A stretch of 64,000 bases of DNA, from positions 69,251,416-69,315,415 of the forward strand of contig OX421966.1 in the NCBI GenBank assembly GCA_949128115.1. Direction: 5' to 3'. Below, one piece after another: positions 36,771 to 47,306 of the stretch. Origin of the DNA: Anaspis maculata. Its lineage: Eukaryota; Arthropoda; Insecta; Coleoptera; Scraptiidae. Numbering within the stretch: the first letter of the stretch is position 1; each line of letters begins with the position of its first letter. The position numbers and the translations under genes are program-made. Under the pieces are notes generated by a model. That model was given only the letters and a program-made list of their open reading frames with translations, made no database searches and was not told the origin of the DNA.

Positions 36771-36869
36771 AACGTCCCAGAAATATTTCGTCTCAGAAAT
36801 AATAAAAAGTATTTTAACCAAAGAGTCCTTGGCTTTTTTTTTAGGGTTGGCATTGAGTTTTCCGCTCCT

Positions 36870-37605
36870 TAGCCACAAGTAACGCGAGAATGATATTTTT
36901 CTTTCCTAATCAAAAAGAAGGTACATATTATATTTTGACGTCTGCATTTTTCACAAAATTCCAGAATGAGTGAGACAATTCGACGATCCTGTGAAGATAA
37001 ATGGGAGCACATGTTGCAAGAGGGATTTATTCCGAGGTTCATCAAGCTCACCAGAAGATTTCCTGATAGCTTTTGATGATTTTGGCACGCAAAGATTACA
37101 CGGATGATGTCACCGATCGATTCATTGTCACAAGAGTGAACCGGCGCGTTTCCAGAATACCAATTCCAAATAGACGGGATGGAAATCACCCATGATTTAT
37201 TTTCAGCCTTGTCGTTGTTATTACCATATGTGACCTTGAGGAATAACAATCTATGAAGTGGTGTCTGAGATGAGAGTCGGGGATGAATCGGAGTGTTGTT
37301 GACTTTTTGATGTCCGGACGTAACTCTTCCGTATAACTTTCTAATCGGTTCTAGAGTAGATATCCGAGAAAGAGATGATTTTGTCTGAATGAGGCAGTAA
37401 TAATGCTTTTTTAGCCAGGGCGTCAACTTTTTCATTTCCTGAAACACCCGAGTGTCCTTCAATCCAAACTAAGATAGTACCTTTGTCGTCTTTATCCCTA
37501 AATAAACAGAACGAAGGGCTTCAAGTACGCGTATGGAGTCAAATATTACAATATTGGCCATCGAAGGCTGATGTACTGACCAGTTTAGAGACATATGGGC
37601 ACCTG
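36870..37605 (-). pseudogene. Non-LTR retrotransposon (LINE) relic: RNase H end and C-terminal region
   Basis: On the minus strand, from about 37480 downward, one frame reads GHSGVSGNEKVDALAKKA. This is the conserved final block of the RNase H domain of Jockey/I/R1-type LINEs, in which the His-Ser-Gly and the Asp of DALAKKA are characteristic. A few codons upstream, in another frame, IFDSIRVLEALRS resembles the domain's preceding DS...ALxA block. The reading then shifts into a third frame (about 36869-37462 holds the longest open stretch, 197 codons). That frame ends in a Cys/His-rich tail (CNMCSH...). Several stops and frameshifts show an old, dead copy. No reverse transcriptase portion was found. 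Confidence 0.68.
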
Positions 37606-37690
37606 ACCTGACCTTACCTGACCTGATCTTACCTGACCTGATCTTACCTGACCTGATCTTACCTGACCTGACTTGACCTGATCAGACCAG
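37606..37690. repeat. 15-bp minisatellite (ACCTGACCTGATCTT)
   Basis: Five imperfect copies of ACCTGACCTGA(C/T)CTT in tandem. This is simple expansion of ACCTG words. Confidence 0.9.
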
Positions 37691-38149
37691 CTTAAAGGCA
37701 TCCTAATGGCATGCTGTGGATATAGAACTTCCGTTCTATTCACGTTTTTTTTAACCGATGCATTCCAATTTTGAAAACATAATTAGTTATCCAACTACGC
37801 CATTTTGTTACGAAAAATGTTTCCTCGATGGAAACGATACGTCTCATGAAGAGCTACAGATCCACCAAATTTTATTGAAATCGGCCAGCATTGACTGAAT
37901 AGGTGGCCGATTTGATGTGGAATCACCCAAATGCATCTGGTGAGAGGAAGAAGACCTTTTTTGTTTCAAAATGTATTTGTTAGACACTCAGCTGCAAGCA
38001 AAGCTACGCTTTTATCTATAAACGACCTCTCTCTGAGGCCCCGAGACCCTGATGTAGTGTTTTTCCGCCAGGAATTTCCTTCTCAGGCTCAACGGTGGTT
38101 CTTGGGCTCCGGCTAAAATGGCAGGAACCATACCAATCGATCGAATATA
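37691..38149. other. Unannotated spacer
   Basis: No repeats or genes recognised. The stretch lies between the minisatellite and the next fold-back element. Confidence 0.4.
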
Positions 38150-39373
38150 CAGGGTGATTCACCACCAAATGGACATAGCCTAAGGGTAGGTCCAGTTTTA
38201 CCAGGCGAACCAGGATCTGGCTTTGAAATTTTTCTAACACTGTTTGTTTCGAAGTTACAGGGTGATTCATGTATTTTGTCGAATTTTTTGACAAGCCGTA
38301 TCTTCAGAACGACCAAATAGATTGGATTGAAATTTTGTAGGTTGATTCTTCTATTGATATCTGACACATCGCCCTATCAAACAGTTTGAAATTTCCAGGG
38401 CCGGCTTTGTGAAAAAAACTTCAAAGCTTTTTCCAAAAAAAATACATTCTGTATGCACATTTTCCGAATTTCATTTTCAAATTCGGAAACAACATCAAAC
38501 ATGCTAATAATAACGTGAAAAAAATTGCTTGGCACCATTGAGCTGTCAAGAAAATTTTGACAATCGTAATTATTTCTGAGGTTTAGATTTTTTCTAAATT
38601 AATATTTTCAAATATTTGCAAATGATCTATTATGGCCCTGCATTTTAGCCGTTTCGTGAAAAAAATGAAAATGACATTTTTCTCGTTTTCTCAGAAATAA
38701 CAAAAAATTTCATCCAAATTTTCAAAACTTTTTTGATACGTTCCTAAATTTCAGCTCAAATTGGGATAGAAGTGAAGCTGAGGGACGTGACAATAATTTT
38801 TTGAAAATTCGGCTGGAACTTTTTGTTACTACTGAGAAAACGAGAAAAATGTCATTTTTACTCTCAAGACGAAACGGCTGAAACTTGGGGCCATAACAAA
38901 TCATCTGTGAATATTTGAAATATCATTTTACAAAAAATCCTAACCTCAAAAATCATCAGGATCATCAATTTTCTTTTGACAGCTTGATGGTGCCAAGCAA
39001 TTTTTTTTGCGATATTGATAGCATGTTCCATGTAGTTTTTTAATATGGAAATGAATTTTGATTGATATGCATACAGAGTGTCTTTTTTCAAAAAAGCTTT
39101 GAAATTTTTTTTTCAAGGCCGGCCTTGGAAATTTTCAACTCTTTCATAAAGTGATGTGTCAGATATCAATAGAAGAATAAACCCATAAAATTTCAGACCA
39201 ATCTGTTGGGTTGTTCTAAAGTTATGGCTTGTCAAAAAATTCTACGAAATACATGAATCACCCTGTAGCTTCGAAACGAACAGCGTTAGAAAAATTTCAA
39301 AACCAGATCCAGCTTCGCCTGAAAAGACTGGACCTATCCTTAAGCTATGTCCATTTGGTGGTGAATCACCCTG
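38150..39373. mobile_element. 1.22-kb palindromic MITE (CAGGGTGATTCACC ends, TA target)
   Basis: The termini CAGGGTGATTCACCACCAAA and its complement are flanked by TA on each side (38148-38149 and 39374-39375). The arms extend almost to the centre (about 38710-38815 is the loop), making a nearly full-length diverged palindrome of ~560 bases per arm. A second copy of the CAGGGTGATTCATG word lies about 100 bases inside each end. No transposase is encoded. TA target and CAGGGT ends fit a Tc1/mariner-mobilised element, by inference. Confidence 0.82.
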
Positions 39374-39577
39374 TATGCCATATAGAAGGTGATAGCCATC
39401 TTCGGGTCTGCACCCCAATTCACTTTGCAGATTTGTTTGAGCATGTTGAGTTCCTTTTAACATGCTCAAAAAACAAAGTGTACCTCAAAATTTCTACAGA
39501 TCTTAGGGTCAGCCACGGTGGTTATTATAGAATCGTTCAAATTTCATCGCTCTTGGAATTTGATGGGTAATGGTATG

Positions 39578-39738
39578 TGTAATGTATCGCTATCTTATCT
39601 GTTCAGTTTTTTATTGTAAAAAAGTTGTTCATACAAAAAGGAAGAATAAAACACTTCTAGTTCGAACTTGTTACCATCAATACTTTTTCTCAGTATGTCC
39701 CAATGAAGATGGATAGAATAAAGTATGAAGACATAACA
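39578..39738 (+). repeat. 5' LTR of the Ty3/gypsy element
   Basis: 161 bases, TG...CA ends. It is preceded by target duplication GTATG and followed after three bases by the primer-binding site. It is shared with 47172-47306. The 3' copy lacks about 26 bases in the middle. Confidence 0.92.
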
Positions 39739-39741
39739 AAT

Positions 39742-39756
39742 TGGCGACGAAGATAG
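39742..39756 (+). other. Primer-binding site (minus-strand priming)
   Basis: TGGCGACGAAGATAG starts three bases after the 5' LTR. TGGCGAC is a common start of gypsy-element primer-binding sites. The tRNA was not identified. Confidence 0.6.
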
Positions 39757-39776
39757 CAGAAAATCAAGTGAGAACA

Positions 39777-40670
39777 ATGCCGCCCGAGCGAACATCGCCC
39801 TACTATGGCCAACTGCGTGAATTCAATTCTGGAAGTTGCGAATGGAGTATCTACAAGCGTCGCATGGACAACCATTTTATAGTAAATGGTGTCCAGGATC
39901 AAGATATCAAGCGAGCGTTGTTGTTAAATGCGCTAGACGAAGAAACGTACAAGCTCATCTGCGATTTATGTCTACCGATCGTTCCAGAATCGAAGACGTT
40001 CGATCAGTTCGTCTGAATCAGAATCGATGAAACTGTTCGACACCCATTTCCAAGCTGGTGAGACGACTTTCGCGGCAAGGTACAAATTTTATTCTGCTTT
40101 TAAGGAACCAAATGAAAGTGCCCAAGACTGGTCAGCTAGAGTCAGAAGCAAAGCGGCCAATCGTGGATTCGACGCTACCGTCATCGATATGGTAATACGG
40201 GATCGCTTTATTGCTGGTTTCAACCGTGGACCTGTTCAAGACAGACTTTTTGAAGGAAAATCCTCCTGCACGTCAGCCGACGCTGTGGATATAGCTGTCG
40301 CAAAATCAGCAGCCAGCCCAGCTACATTGGCTACAGTGGTTAAAATGGAGCCAGGTGTCCACCACGTAGCAGCGAAGAAGTTCCAAACAAGACAGCGAAA
40401 TCAACCACAAGCAAGTGACAAGCAAGGTACAAAATGTGAGTGTTGTGGTAGAAGCAACCATCCTACGTCAAAATGTCGGTATTGCCATGACTGGCTAAAC
40501 AATGACAAATGTTCCTATACTGTTTATACTGTCAATGGAAATAAATCTATCACATTACATTACGTTACATTTAAATGATACCTGTAATACATGTCACGTT
40601 AAAGGTCATTTATCTCCCATGTGTGCAAAAAAAAGGTTCGAAAAGTTCCAATATTCGCAAAAATCAAGCT
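39777..40670 (+). pseudogene. gag relic of the Ty3/gypsy element
   Basis: The frame opens at ATG 39777 and reads a gag-like N-terminus (about 79 codons, with EWSIYKRRMDNHF). It stops near 40015 and resumes one frame over from about 40027, implying a small indel. The resumed part (183 codons to 40578) holds the nucleocapsid start and a perfect CCHC zinc knuckle, CECCGRSNHPTSKC (C-x2-C-x4-H-x4-C), at about 40434-40475. A second knuckle, CNTCHVKGHLSPMC, follows in another frame near 40586-40627. About 100 bases of unrelated sequence separate the knuckles, suggesting an insertion. Gag would form the virus-like particle and bind the RNA. Confidence 0.82.
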
Positions 40671-40689
40671 CAGAATTTTTTCGAAAGTA

Positions 40690-43436
40690 AAGAAGTTTTT
40701 TCAGTCAACAGTTGTGAGATTAAAAACCCATTTCTTATCAAAGTGGAAATAGGTAAAAACGAGCATATTTTTCACATTGATTCTGGTGCCTCTGTTTGTG
40801 TGATATAAATTCACTATTGGAAAAAACATTTTGCTAATAATAAGTTGTCTTCCAGTAACCGTTCACTAGCAGATTGCAGTATTGACTTTCCAAGATTGCT
40901 TCAGAATCATAAGTCAGTTTTTTCCAAAGGGTTGGGACATTTCAATAAAGATATAATTTCTTTGAAACTGAAAGACAGTCAACCAACACCAAAATTTGCA
41001 AAGGCTCGACCATTACCCTATAGTTTAAGAGAAAAAGTAGAATGTGAGTTGGACAATTGGGTCGAAAGTGGTGTTTTGCAGCCAGTGAGTTATTCGGCCT
41101 GGGCAACTCCTATCGTGCCCGTTATAAAAAAGTCAGGCCAAGTCAGAATTTGCGGTGACTTCAAAGTTACAATCAACCCCTTGCTCGAGATAGATCAATT
41201 CCCATTACCTAAAATCGATGACCTTTTTGCTGAATTACAGGGCGGAACGGTATTTTCGAAAATTGATTTATCCCAAGCATACGCACAAATACCTCTCGAT
41301 GAAAAGTCAAAAGAACTGGTGACAATATCAACTCATAAGGGTCTTTTCAGATACCCACCAAAGACTCCCTTATGGAGTTTCGCCAGCTTGTGGCAAATTT
41401 CAAAAGATAATGTCGTCATTGTTGCACGGGATAGAAGGGTGTGCATATTTTTTGGACGATATTTTGATCAATGGTAGGAATAAGCACGAGCATTGGGAAA
41501 GGTTGGATAAAGTACTCAGTATTTTGGCAAATGCCGGACTCAAAGTGGCTTTGGATAAATGTGATTTCTTGAAAGATAAAGTTTATTACTTAGGGTGCAT
41601 GATTGATAAGCATGGTTTGCATCCCATGCCAGATAAAATTGAAGCAATTAAGAATGCACCTGTACCAACAAATGTTCAGCAATTACAGTCAGTTCTTGGG
41701 ATCATCAATTATTACGGTAAATTTGTGCCAAATTTGTCTACAGTTCTTAGTCCCATGCATGAGTTACTAAAAAAAGATGTAAACTGGTTTTGGTTTGAAG
41801 AATGCATAGACGCTTTCAACCAAGTTGAAGAATTGTTAATGTCTGCAAAAATTTTAGCCCATTACAACCCAAATTACGAATTGCGTTCAACAACTGATGC
41901 TAGTCCATACGGCATAGACGCGGTGATTTCTCATATTTTTCCCGATGGACAAGAGGGCCCAATTTCATTCGCTTCACGAAGCCTTTCGGCAGCTGAAAAA
42001 AAAATTTCACAGATAGAACGCGAGGGGCTCTCAATTATCTTCGATCTTTGCAAATTCAATCAATACCTTTATGGGCAGCAGTTTACTTTGGTCACTGATG
42101 ATAAGCCTCTTGTTGCCATTTTCAACCCGAAAAAAGGTATTCCGCAATTTTCCGCGAACCGTTTGAGGCGATGGGCAGTAATTTTATCTAATTACAGATA
42201 TAAAATTGAATACATTCCTTCTAAGAGAAATTCTGCGGATTTTTTTATCGCGTCTACCGATCGAAAATGAAGAAGGTGAAGTTTGGGAAGACGTGGACAT
42301 AAACTATGTTCACTACTTCGCAAATTCGGAAATCACAGTTAATTTTGTAGAGATTCAAGAAAATACGAAAATTGACAAATGTTCGAGTGCTGTAATGAGT
42401 TTTGTAAGAAAGAGTTGGCCAAGTTCAGCCAAAAAGAACGTCGATTTCAAAGAGTATTACAAAATTCGTAATCAGTTATCAATCGAAAATAATGTTTTAT
42501 TGTGGAACTACCGCATCATAATTCCAAAAACGTTGAGAAAGAAAGTTCTTTGTCAATTACACCTTTCACACTTCGGTATTGTCAAAATGAAAGCACTCGC
42601 AAGATGTCACTTTTTCTGGCCTGGTATCAATCAAAATATTGAGGAACTAGCAAAAACTTGCGAACAATGTTGTGTGAATAAGACAAATCCCCCTAAAACG
42701 AAATTGCATGTTTGGGAATGGCCTCAAGAACCATTTTCGCGGTTACATATCGATTATATTGGTCCATTTCTAAACAAGTTTTTTCTAGTAGTTTTGGATG
42801 CACATTCAAAATGGATTGAAGTATTTCCTACTACGACTATTGCTAGTTCTTTTACCATCAAAGCTTTGCATGCTACTTTTGCTAGGTTCGGAATGCCTAA
42901 GACATTGGTCTCAGATAACGCACGAAGTTTTACTAGTGCTGAATTTCAAAATGTTATGAAAAAATTCAATATTGAACATCTCGCATCTGCTCCTTTTAAA
43001 CCACAGTCAAACGGTGCTGTGGAAAATGCGGTTAAAACTTTCAAGTATGCAATTAGAAATTGTTTGGGTAGAAGTGAAAAAAGTGTTGATTTGAACGAAA
43101 TCATTAATAATTTTCTATTCGACTACCGATCAACTCCACATTCCACTACCGGAGTTCCTCCATTTCAATTGAGCGGAGTTTTTCGGTGGGGGAGAAAGTG
43201 TTCCTGAACTGAACAAAACGTGGAAACGTCATACAAATCAAATCAATTCTTTCAAGCATAAAGCAATTTCAATTTCAACATTACCCTACAACGACGAAAC
43301 TGATAATTTAGATATACCCGATTGTGGCAAACCTAATAGCGACGGCAATATCTTAGAGAATAATCTTATTCAAAATGAATTAATTGTTAGACCTAAGAGA
43401 GTAGCGAAAAGACCTGATAGACTTGTATATAAATGA
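40690..43436 (+). pseudogene. pol relic: protease, reverse transcriptase, RNase H, integrase
   Basis: Protease: the HIDSGAS active-site block lies near 40780, then a stop, and the rest of the protease is missing. Reverse transcriptase: from about 40850, with RICGDFKV, FSKIDLSQAYAQI and the catalytic AYFLDDILI block (near 41440). There is a frameshift between 41350 and 41410. RNase H: the TDAS block near 41895 and the DDKPL region, ending in a poly-T frameshift near 42240. Integrase: a zinc-binding H..H and C-x2-C region (42550-42670), then core Asp in HIDYIGP, Asp in VSDNA and Glu in GAVENAVKTF. A further frameshift lies near 43190. A basic C-terminal tail (RPKRVAKRPDRLVYK) ends at 43436. The domain order identifies Ty3/gypsy. 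The copy is inactive. Confidence 0.9.
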
Positions 43437-43510
43437 AAATGTACTGTAAATAATGTATAAATAGTTTAAGCTGCTATGTATAAATTTGTATAAATATACA
43501 AAACTATGTA

Positions 43511-46500
43511 CAGGGTTCTGCAACAGTGCGTCGGGCTTTCCTAGCGCCCTTCCCTCACGAGATAGAGACAAAGGTGTAATACATAAAGTTATTGATTTGA
43601 AAAGTTCTAATCAGTGAAATTATTTTCAACTGTACAGGTGTTCCATTTTTGCGCTATAACAAAAACAAAGATTTTCTTAAATGAAATGCCCCACTTCTGA
43701 TTTTATTTTCTAGTTCAGCTTTTCAAGCTTTATTACAAACGTATTTTTGTTTTTCCAATTTGTGGCAGTGCTCCCAATTAAAAATTTAAATTTTTTGTAA
43801 TTTCAAGGTTCGTTTTGAAAAATCGTAGGAGCCTCGTTTTTTGCAATCAAAGAATGAAATTTGGCACAACAATAGTCGAATAGGGGGTGAATAGTTTCAT
43901 GGCAAAAAACTTCAGAATCAGTGATACAGGGTGTTCAGATTTTTTTTTTCGAACTTTACAAATTTCAAAATGCCATAAGTCATTTTTTTTCAAATAAAGG
44001 ACGCAACAAAAGTCGTGTCACACCCTAAATTTTCATCGGATTTCAAAATTGATTATCTTAAAATTCTCTCGGGCGATTTTGGATTCCTTTGAACTGATAG
44101 ATAGCACAATTCTTCGGCTATCTATCAGATCTTGCTTTTGTGAAATACGAAATATGTCAAATAAGGTTTGTACAGAGTGACACATTAAACAGTGCCAAAT
44201 TGATGGAAGTTCCGTGATCCCTCATTTTCTCAAAAATGTTTTTTTCTCAATTCAGAAACAAAATTTATAGAGAGTGATGTCTTACCTCGGGATGGTTCTT
44301 GATTTTCAGCCCTATTTTGAATTTTTTGAAAAATATTTGTGTCTGTTCGTAATCTCTCAGAAAACAGCCGAACTGTTGATCTGATCGATTTAAAATACGG
44401 CATGCAGATATGGTTTTGCTGTCGAATGAGCCCATCAGTTTTTGGCTGTCATCTGTCCAACAGAAGTGTCACTGCCAGAAAATGACAAGCATATTTTCAC
44501 GAAGCTTGACTTGCAATACGTCATTTGAAAGCCCGCAAAAAATTGTTGTCAAAACTGTTGAAATTTTGTGTCTATCTGTCATCTGTCAAGTATTGAACAA
44601 TGTCAAAAATTAAAATTTTACCCTTCAATTATTCGAAATCTATCTTATGTATTGGCACCAAATTTGGCAAAAAGCGACAAAACAAAAAAGTCAAATCAAG
44701 TCTGCAGTTGCAGTTTTCGACTACTTTCTAGTCGGACGTTATGAATTTTCAAAATTTCTCCTCGCCGTTGCCACCCGAAAGAGCGTTCAACCCGGGTTTT
44801 GACCAGAACGACTCGCTTTTGATGCAAAACTCCACTCAAAAATTCATATTTTTTTTCGGAGATCGATTTTTTTTTTAAATTCCAACTGATATCAAAAAAA
44901 TATTGAATTAGGCGTCGTGTAGACCCTAATGGGGCAACCCATTTTCAAAATTGACACAGCTTCGGTTCTCCGACGGTGATTTTTTCAAAATAAATTTTGC
45001 TCATTCCGTGAATTTGGAAAAACTGCAGTGCTACAGTCAAAAGCTGTACACGTTTTTAATGGGCAATCACTGTACGGGTGAGTATTCTTTTCAAACACCC
45101 TGTATGCCAAATCTATTTCCCATCCTTAAATGATAGTTTTTGCCAAAATCCACCAGCACTATGTTAAAAAATAGATTGTTTCACCCAAAACTTTCCAGAC
45201 TGGTATCCAAGAACCTATGGAAATTTTTCTTCGAAACGTCCTTTCGGGTAAAAATTTGGAATTGGAGAGAAAGATTGAAGATAATTTGCAGGAAATTGGA
45301 AATTATGTTTTAGAAAATTTCAATTTTCGGGGAAAAACCTGAAATCGTTTTCCAAATCATCTTATTGCAAAAATCGTCAATTGAGGCTTCACTCCAAGCT
45401 CCATAATTCAAGTCCGGTCTCGATAACCCAGGCTGGTTTTAAATTTCCAACAGGGAAATTCCCAAAAAATTGGAAAAAATCTTGTTGGAAAATTTTGAAG
45501 GACCAGTTACCTTTTGTTTGAAAAAAAAGGTGGAAATCTGTTCACGGGATGAATCAAAAGTTAGAAAATATGCAGTTTTTCCATACAGGAAAACTCAAAA
45601 ACCGTAGGTTTCATTTCAAAAATTCCTCTACCAAAAATTGAATCAATCGTTTCTCCAACGTTCATTCCAAGCATGTCTTTACCTAAAATGAATATTCCGT
45701 GGGGCTCACGCCATGTTGAAGTTTACACTACGGTTTTTCCAAATTCACGGAATGTGCAAAATTCATTTTGAAAAAATCACCGTCGGAAAACCGAAGCCGT
45801 GTCGATTTTGAAAATGGGTCTTCACGACGCCCAATCCAATCTATTTTCGATATCAGTTGGAATTATTCGAAGAAAGTCGATCCTTGAGTAGAAATGGATT
45901 TTTGAGTGAAGTCCTGCATCAGAAGCTAGTCGTTCTGGTCAAAACCCGGATTAGAGGCTGTCTCGGGTGGCAACGGCGAGGAGAAATTTTGAAAATTCAT
46001 AACGCCCCGATTAGAAAATGGTGGAAAACTGCAACTGCAGACTTAATTTGACTCTTATGTTGTGTTGCTTCCTGCCAAATTTTGTTCCAATTCATCGGAT
46101 AGATTTTTAATAACTGAATGGTAAAATTTTGAGTTTTTGATATTTTTTAATATTTGACAGATGACAGATGGACACAAAATTTCAACAGTTTTAAAAAAAA
46201 AAATTTAAGCTTTCAAATGACATATCGCGAGTCAAGTTCCGTGGGAATATGCTTCTGTCATTTTCTGGCAGTGACGCTTTTGTTTGATAGATGACAGCCA
46301 ATAACTAAGGGGCTCATTCGACAGCAAAACCATATCTGCATACCAAATTTCAAATCGATCAGATCAACAGTTCGGCTGTTTCCTGGGAGATTATGAATAG
46401 ACACAAATATTTTTCACAAAAATCAAAATAGGGCTGAAAATCAAAAACTGTCCCGAGGTAAGACATCATTCTCCATGAATTTCGTTTCTGAATTGAGAAA

Positions 46501-47101
46501 AAAACATTTTTGAGAAAATGGGGGATCACGGAACATACATCAATTTGACACTGTTTGATGTGTCACCCTGTACAAACCTTATTTGACATATTTCGTATAT
46601 CGCAAAAACAAGAGCTGATAGTCAAAGAATTGTTCTATCCACCAGTTCAAAGGAATCCAAAATCGCCCAAGACAATTTGAAGATAATCAGTTTTGAAATC
46701 CGATGAAAATTTAGGGGGTGACACGACTTTTGTTGCGTAATTTGGAATGACTCCTATTTTATTCAACCATTCGACAGCTTTTTTTCTCCTCTTTCATTTT
46801 TACCAGGGTACCCTACCCCTAAATTTGATAATTTCCGAAATAATCGATAATTTTGATGAAAAGTGCTATTTATTGAAAATTTTCACGCCGGGCTGAACAA
46901 GAAAATGAAATCAAAAGTGGGGCATTTAATTTTTAAAAATCTTTGTTTTTGTTAAAACGCAAAAATTTAACACCCTGTTTAGTTGAAAATAATTTTACAA
47001 GGTGAAACTTTTCAAACTAATGAGCTTATGTATTACACCGTTTTCTTTATTTTGCAAGGTAAAAGCGCTAGGAAAGCCCGACGCACTGTTGCAGGACCCT
47101 G
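43511..47101. mobile_element. 3.59-kb fold-back element nested in the Ty3/gypsy copy
   Basis: Ends CAGGGTTCTGCAACAGTGCG and its near-complement, with TA on both sides (43509-43510, 47102-47103). The arms are about 1.4-1.5 kb (43511 to ~45045 and ~45708 to 47101), diverged by several percent and by indels, with a ~0.65-kb central loop. Sample arm pairs: GATCACGGAA near 46530 with TTCCGTGATC near 44208, and CCGTCGGAAAACCGAAG near 45780 with its complement near 44965. No transposase-like frame was found. The insertion lies 75 bases after the pol stop of the host element. Confidence 0.88.
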
Positions 47102-47151
47102 TATAAATAAATTATGTAAATAATAATTAATCATCTCCAATCAATTGATTC

Positions 47152-47171
47152 AAAGGAGAAAGGAGGAAGGG
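47152..47171 (+). other. Polypurine tract of the Ty3/gypsy element
   Basis: Twenty uninterrupted purines (AAAGGAGAAAGG...) end exactly where the 3' LTR begins. This is the plus-strand priming site. Confidence 0.85.
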
Positions 47172-47306
47172 TGTAATGTATCGCTATCTTATCTGTCTGT
47201 GTAAAAAAGAAGGATAAAACACTTTTAGTTCGAACTTGTTACCATCAATACCTTCCCTCGGTATGTCCCAATGAAGATGGATAGAATAAAGTATGAAGAC
47301 ATAACA
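47172..47306 (+). repeat. 3' LTR of the Ty3/gypsy element
   Basis: 135 bases matching the 5' LTR apart from an internal deletion. Ends CATAACA, followed by target duplication GTATG. Confidence 0.92.

Larger units (their letters stand above)
39578..47306 (+). mobile_element. Decayed Ty3/gypsy LTR retrotransposon with nested fold-back
   Basis: The element is bounded by short LTRs beginning TGTAATGTATCGC and ending CATAACA, and flanked by a perfect 5-bp target duplication, GTATG (39573-39577 and 47307-47311). The order is LTR, primer-binding site, gag with two CCHC knuckles, protease, reverse transcriptase, RNase H, integrase, polypurine tract, LTR. This is the Ty3/gypsy (Metaviridae) order. 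There is no env-like frame. At least four frameshifts and one protease deletion make it non-functional. A 3.6-kb fold-back (43511-47101) sits between the pol stop and the polypurine tract. Without it the element would be about 4.1 kb. The LTRs differ by a ~26-base deletion and several substitutions, so the insertion is old. Confidence 0.92.

Noticed and set aside
36869..37462. 197-codon minus-strand frame as a host gene
   Set aside because: The conserved RNase H block of a LINE runs in another frame through the same DNA, so the open frame is chance or frameshifted LINE sequence.
37606..37690. Regulatory element from repeated ACCTG (E-box-like) words
   Set aside because: A simple 15-bp tandem expansion explains it, and nothing ties it to a promoter.
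43200..43436. env-like gene after pol in the gypsy element
   Set aside because: The short basic tail is the normal C-terminus of pol. No signal peptide, membrane segment or other env-like feature follows before the fold-back or the polypurine tract.
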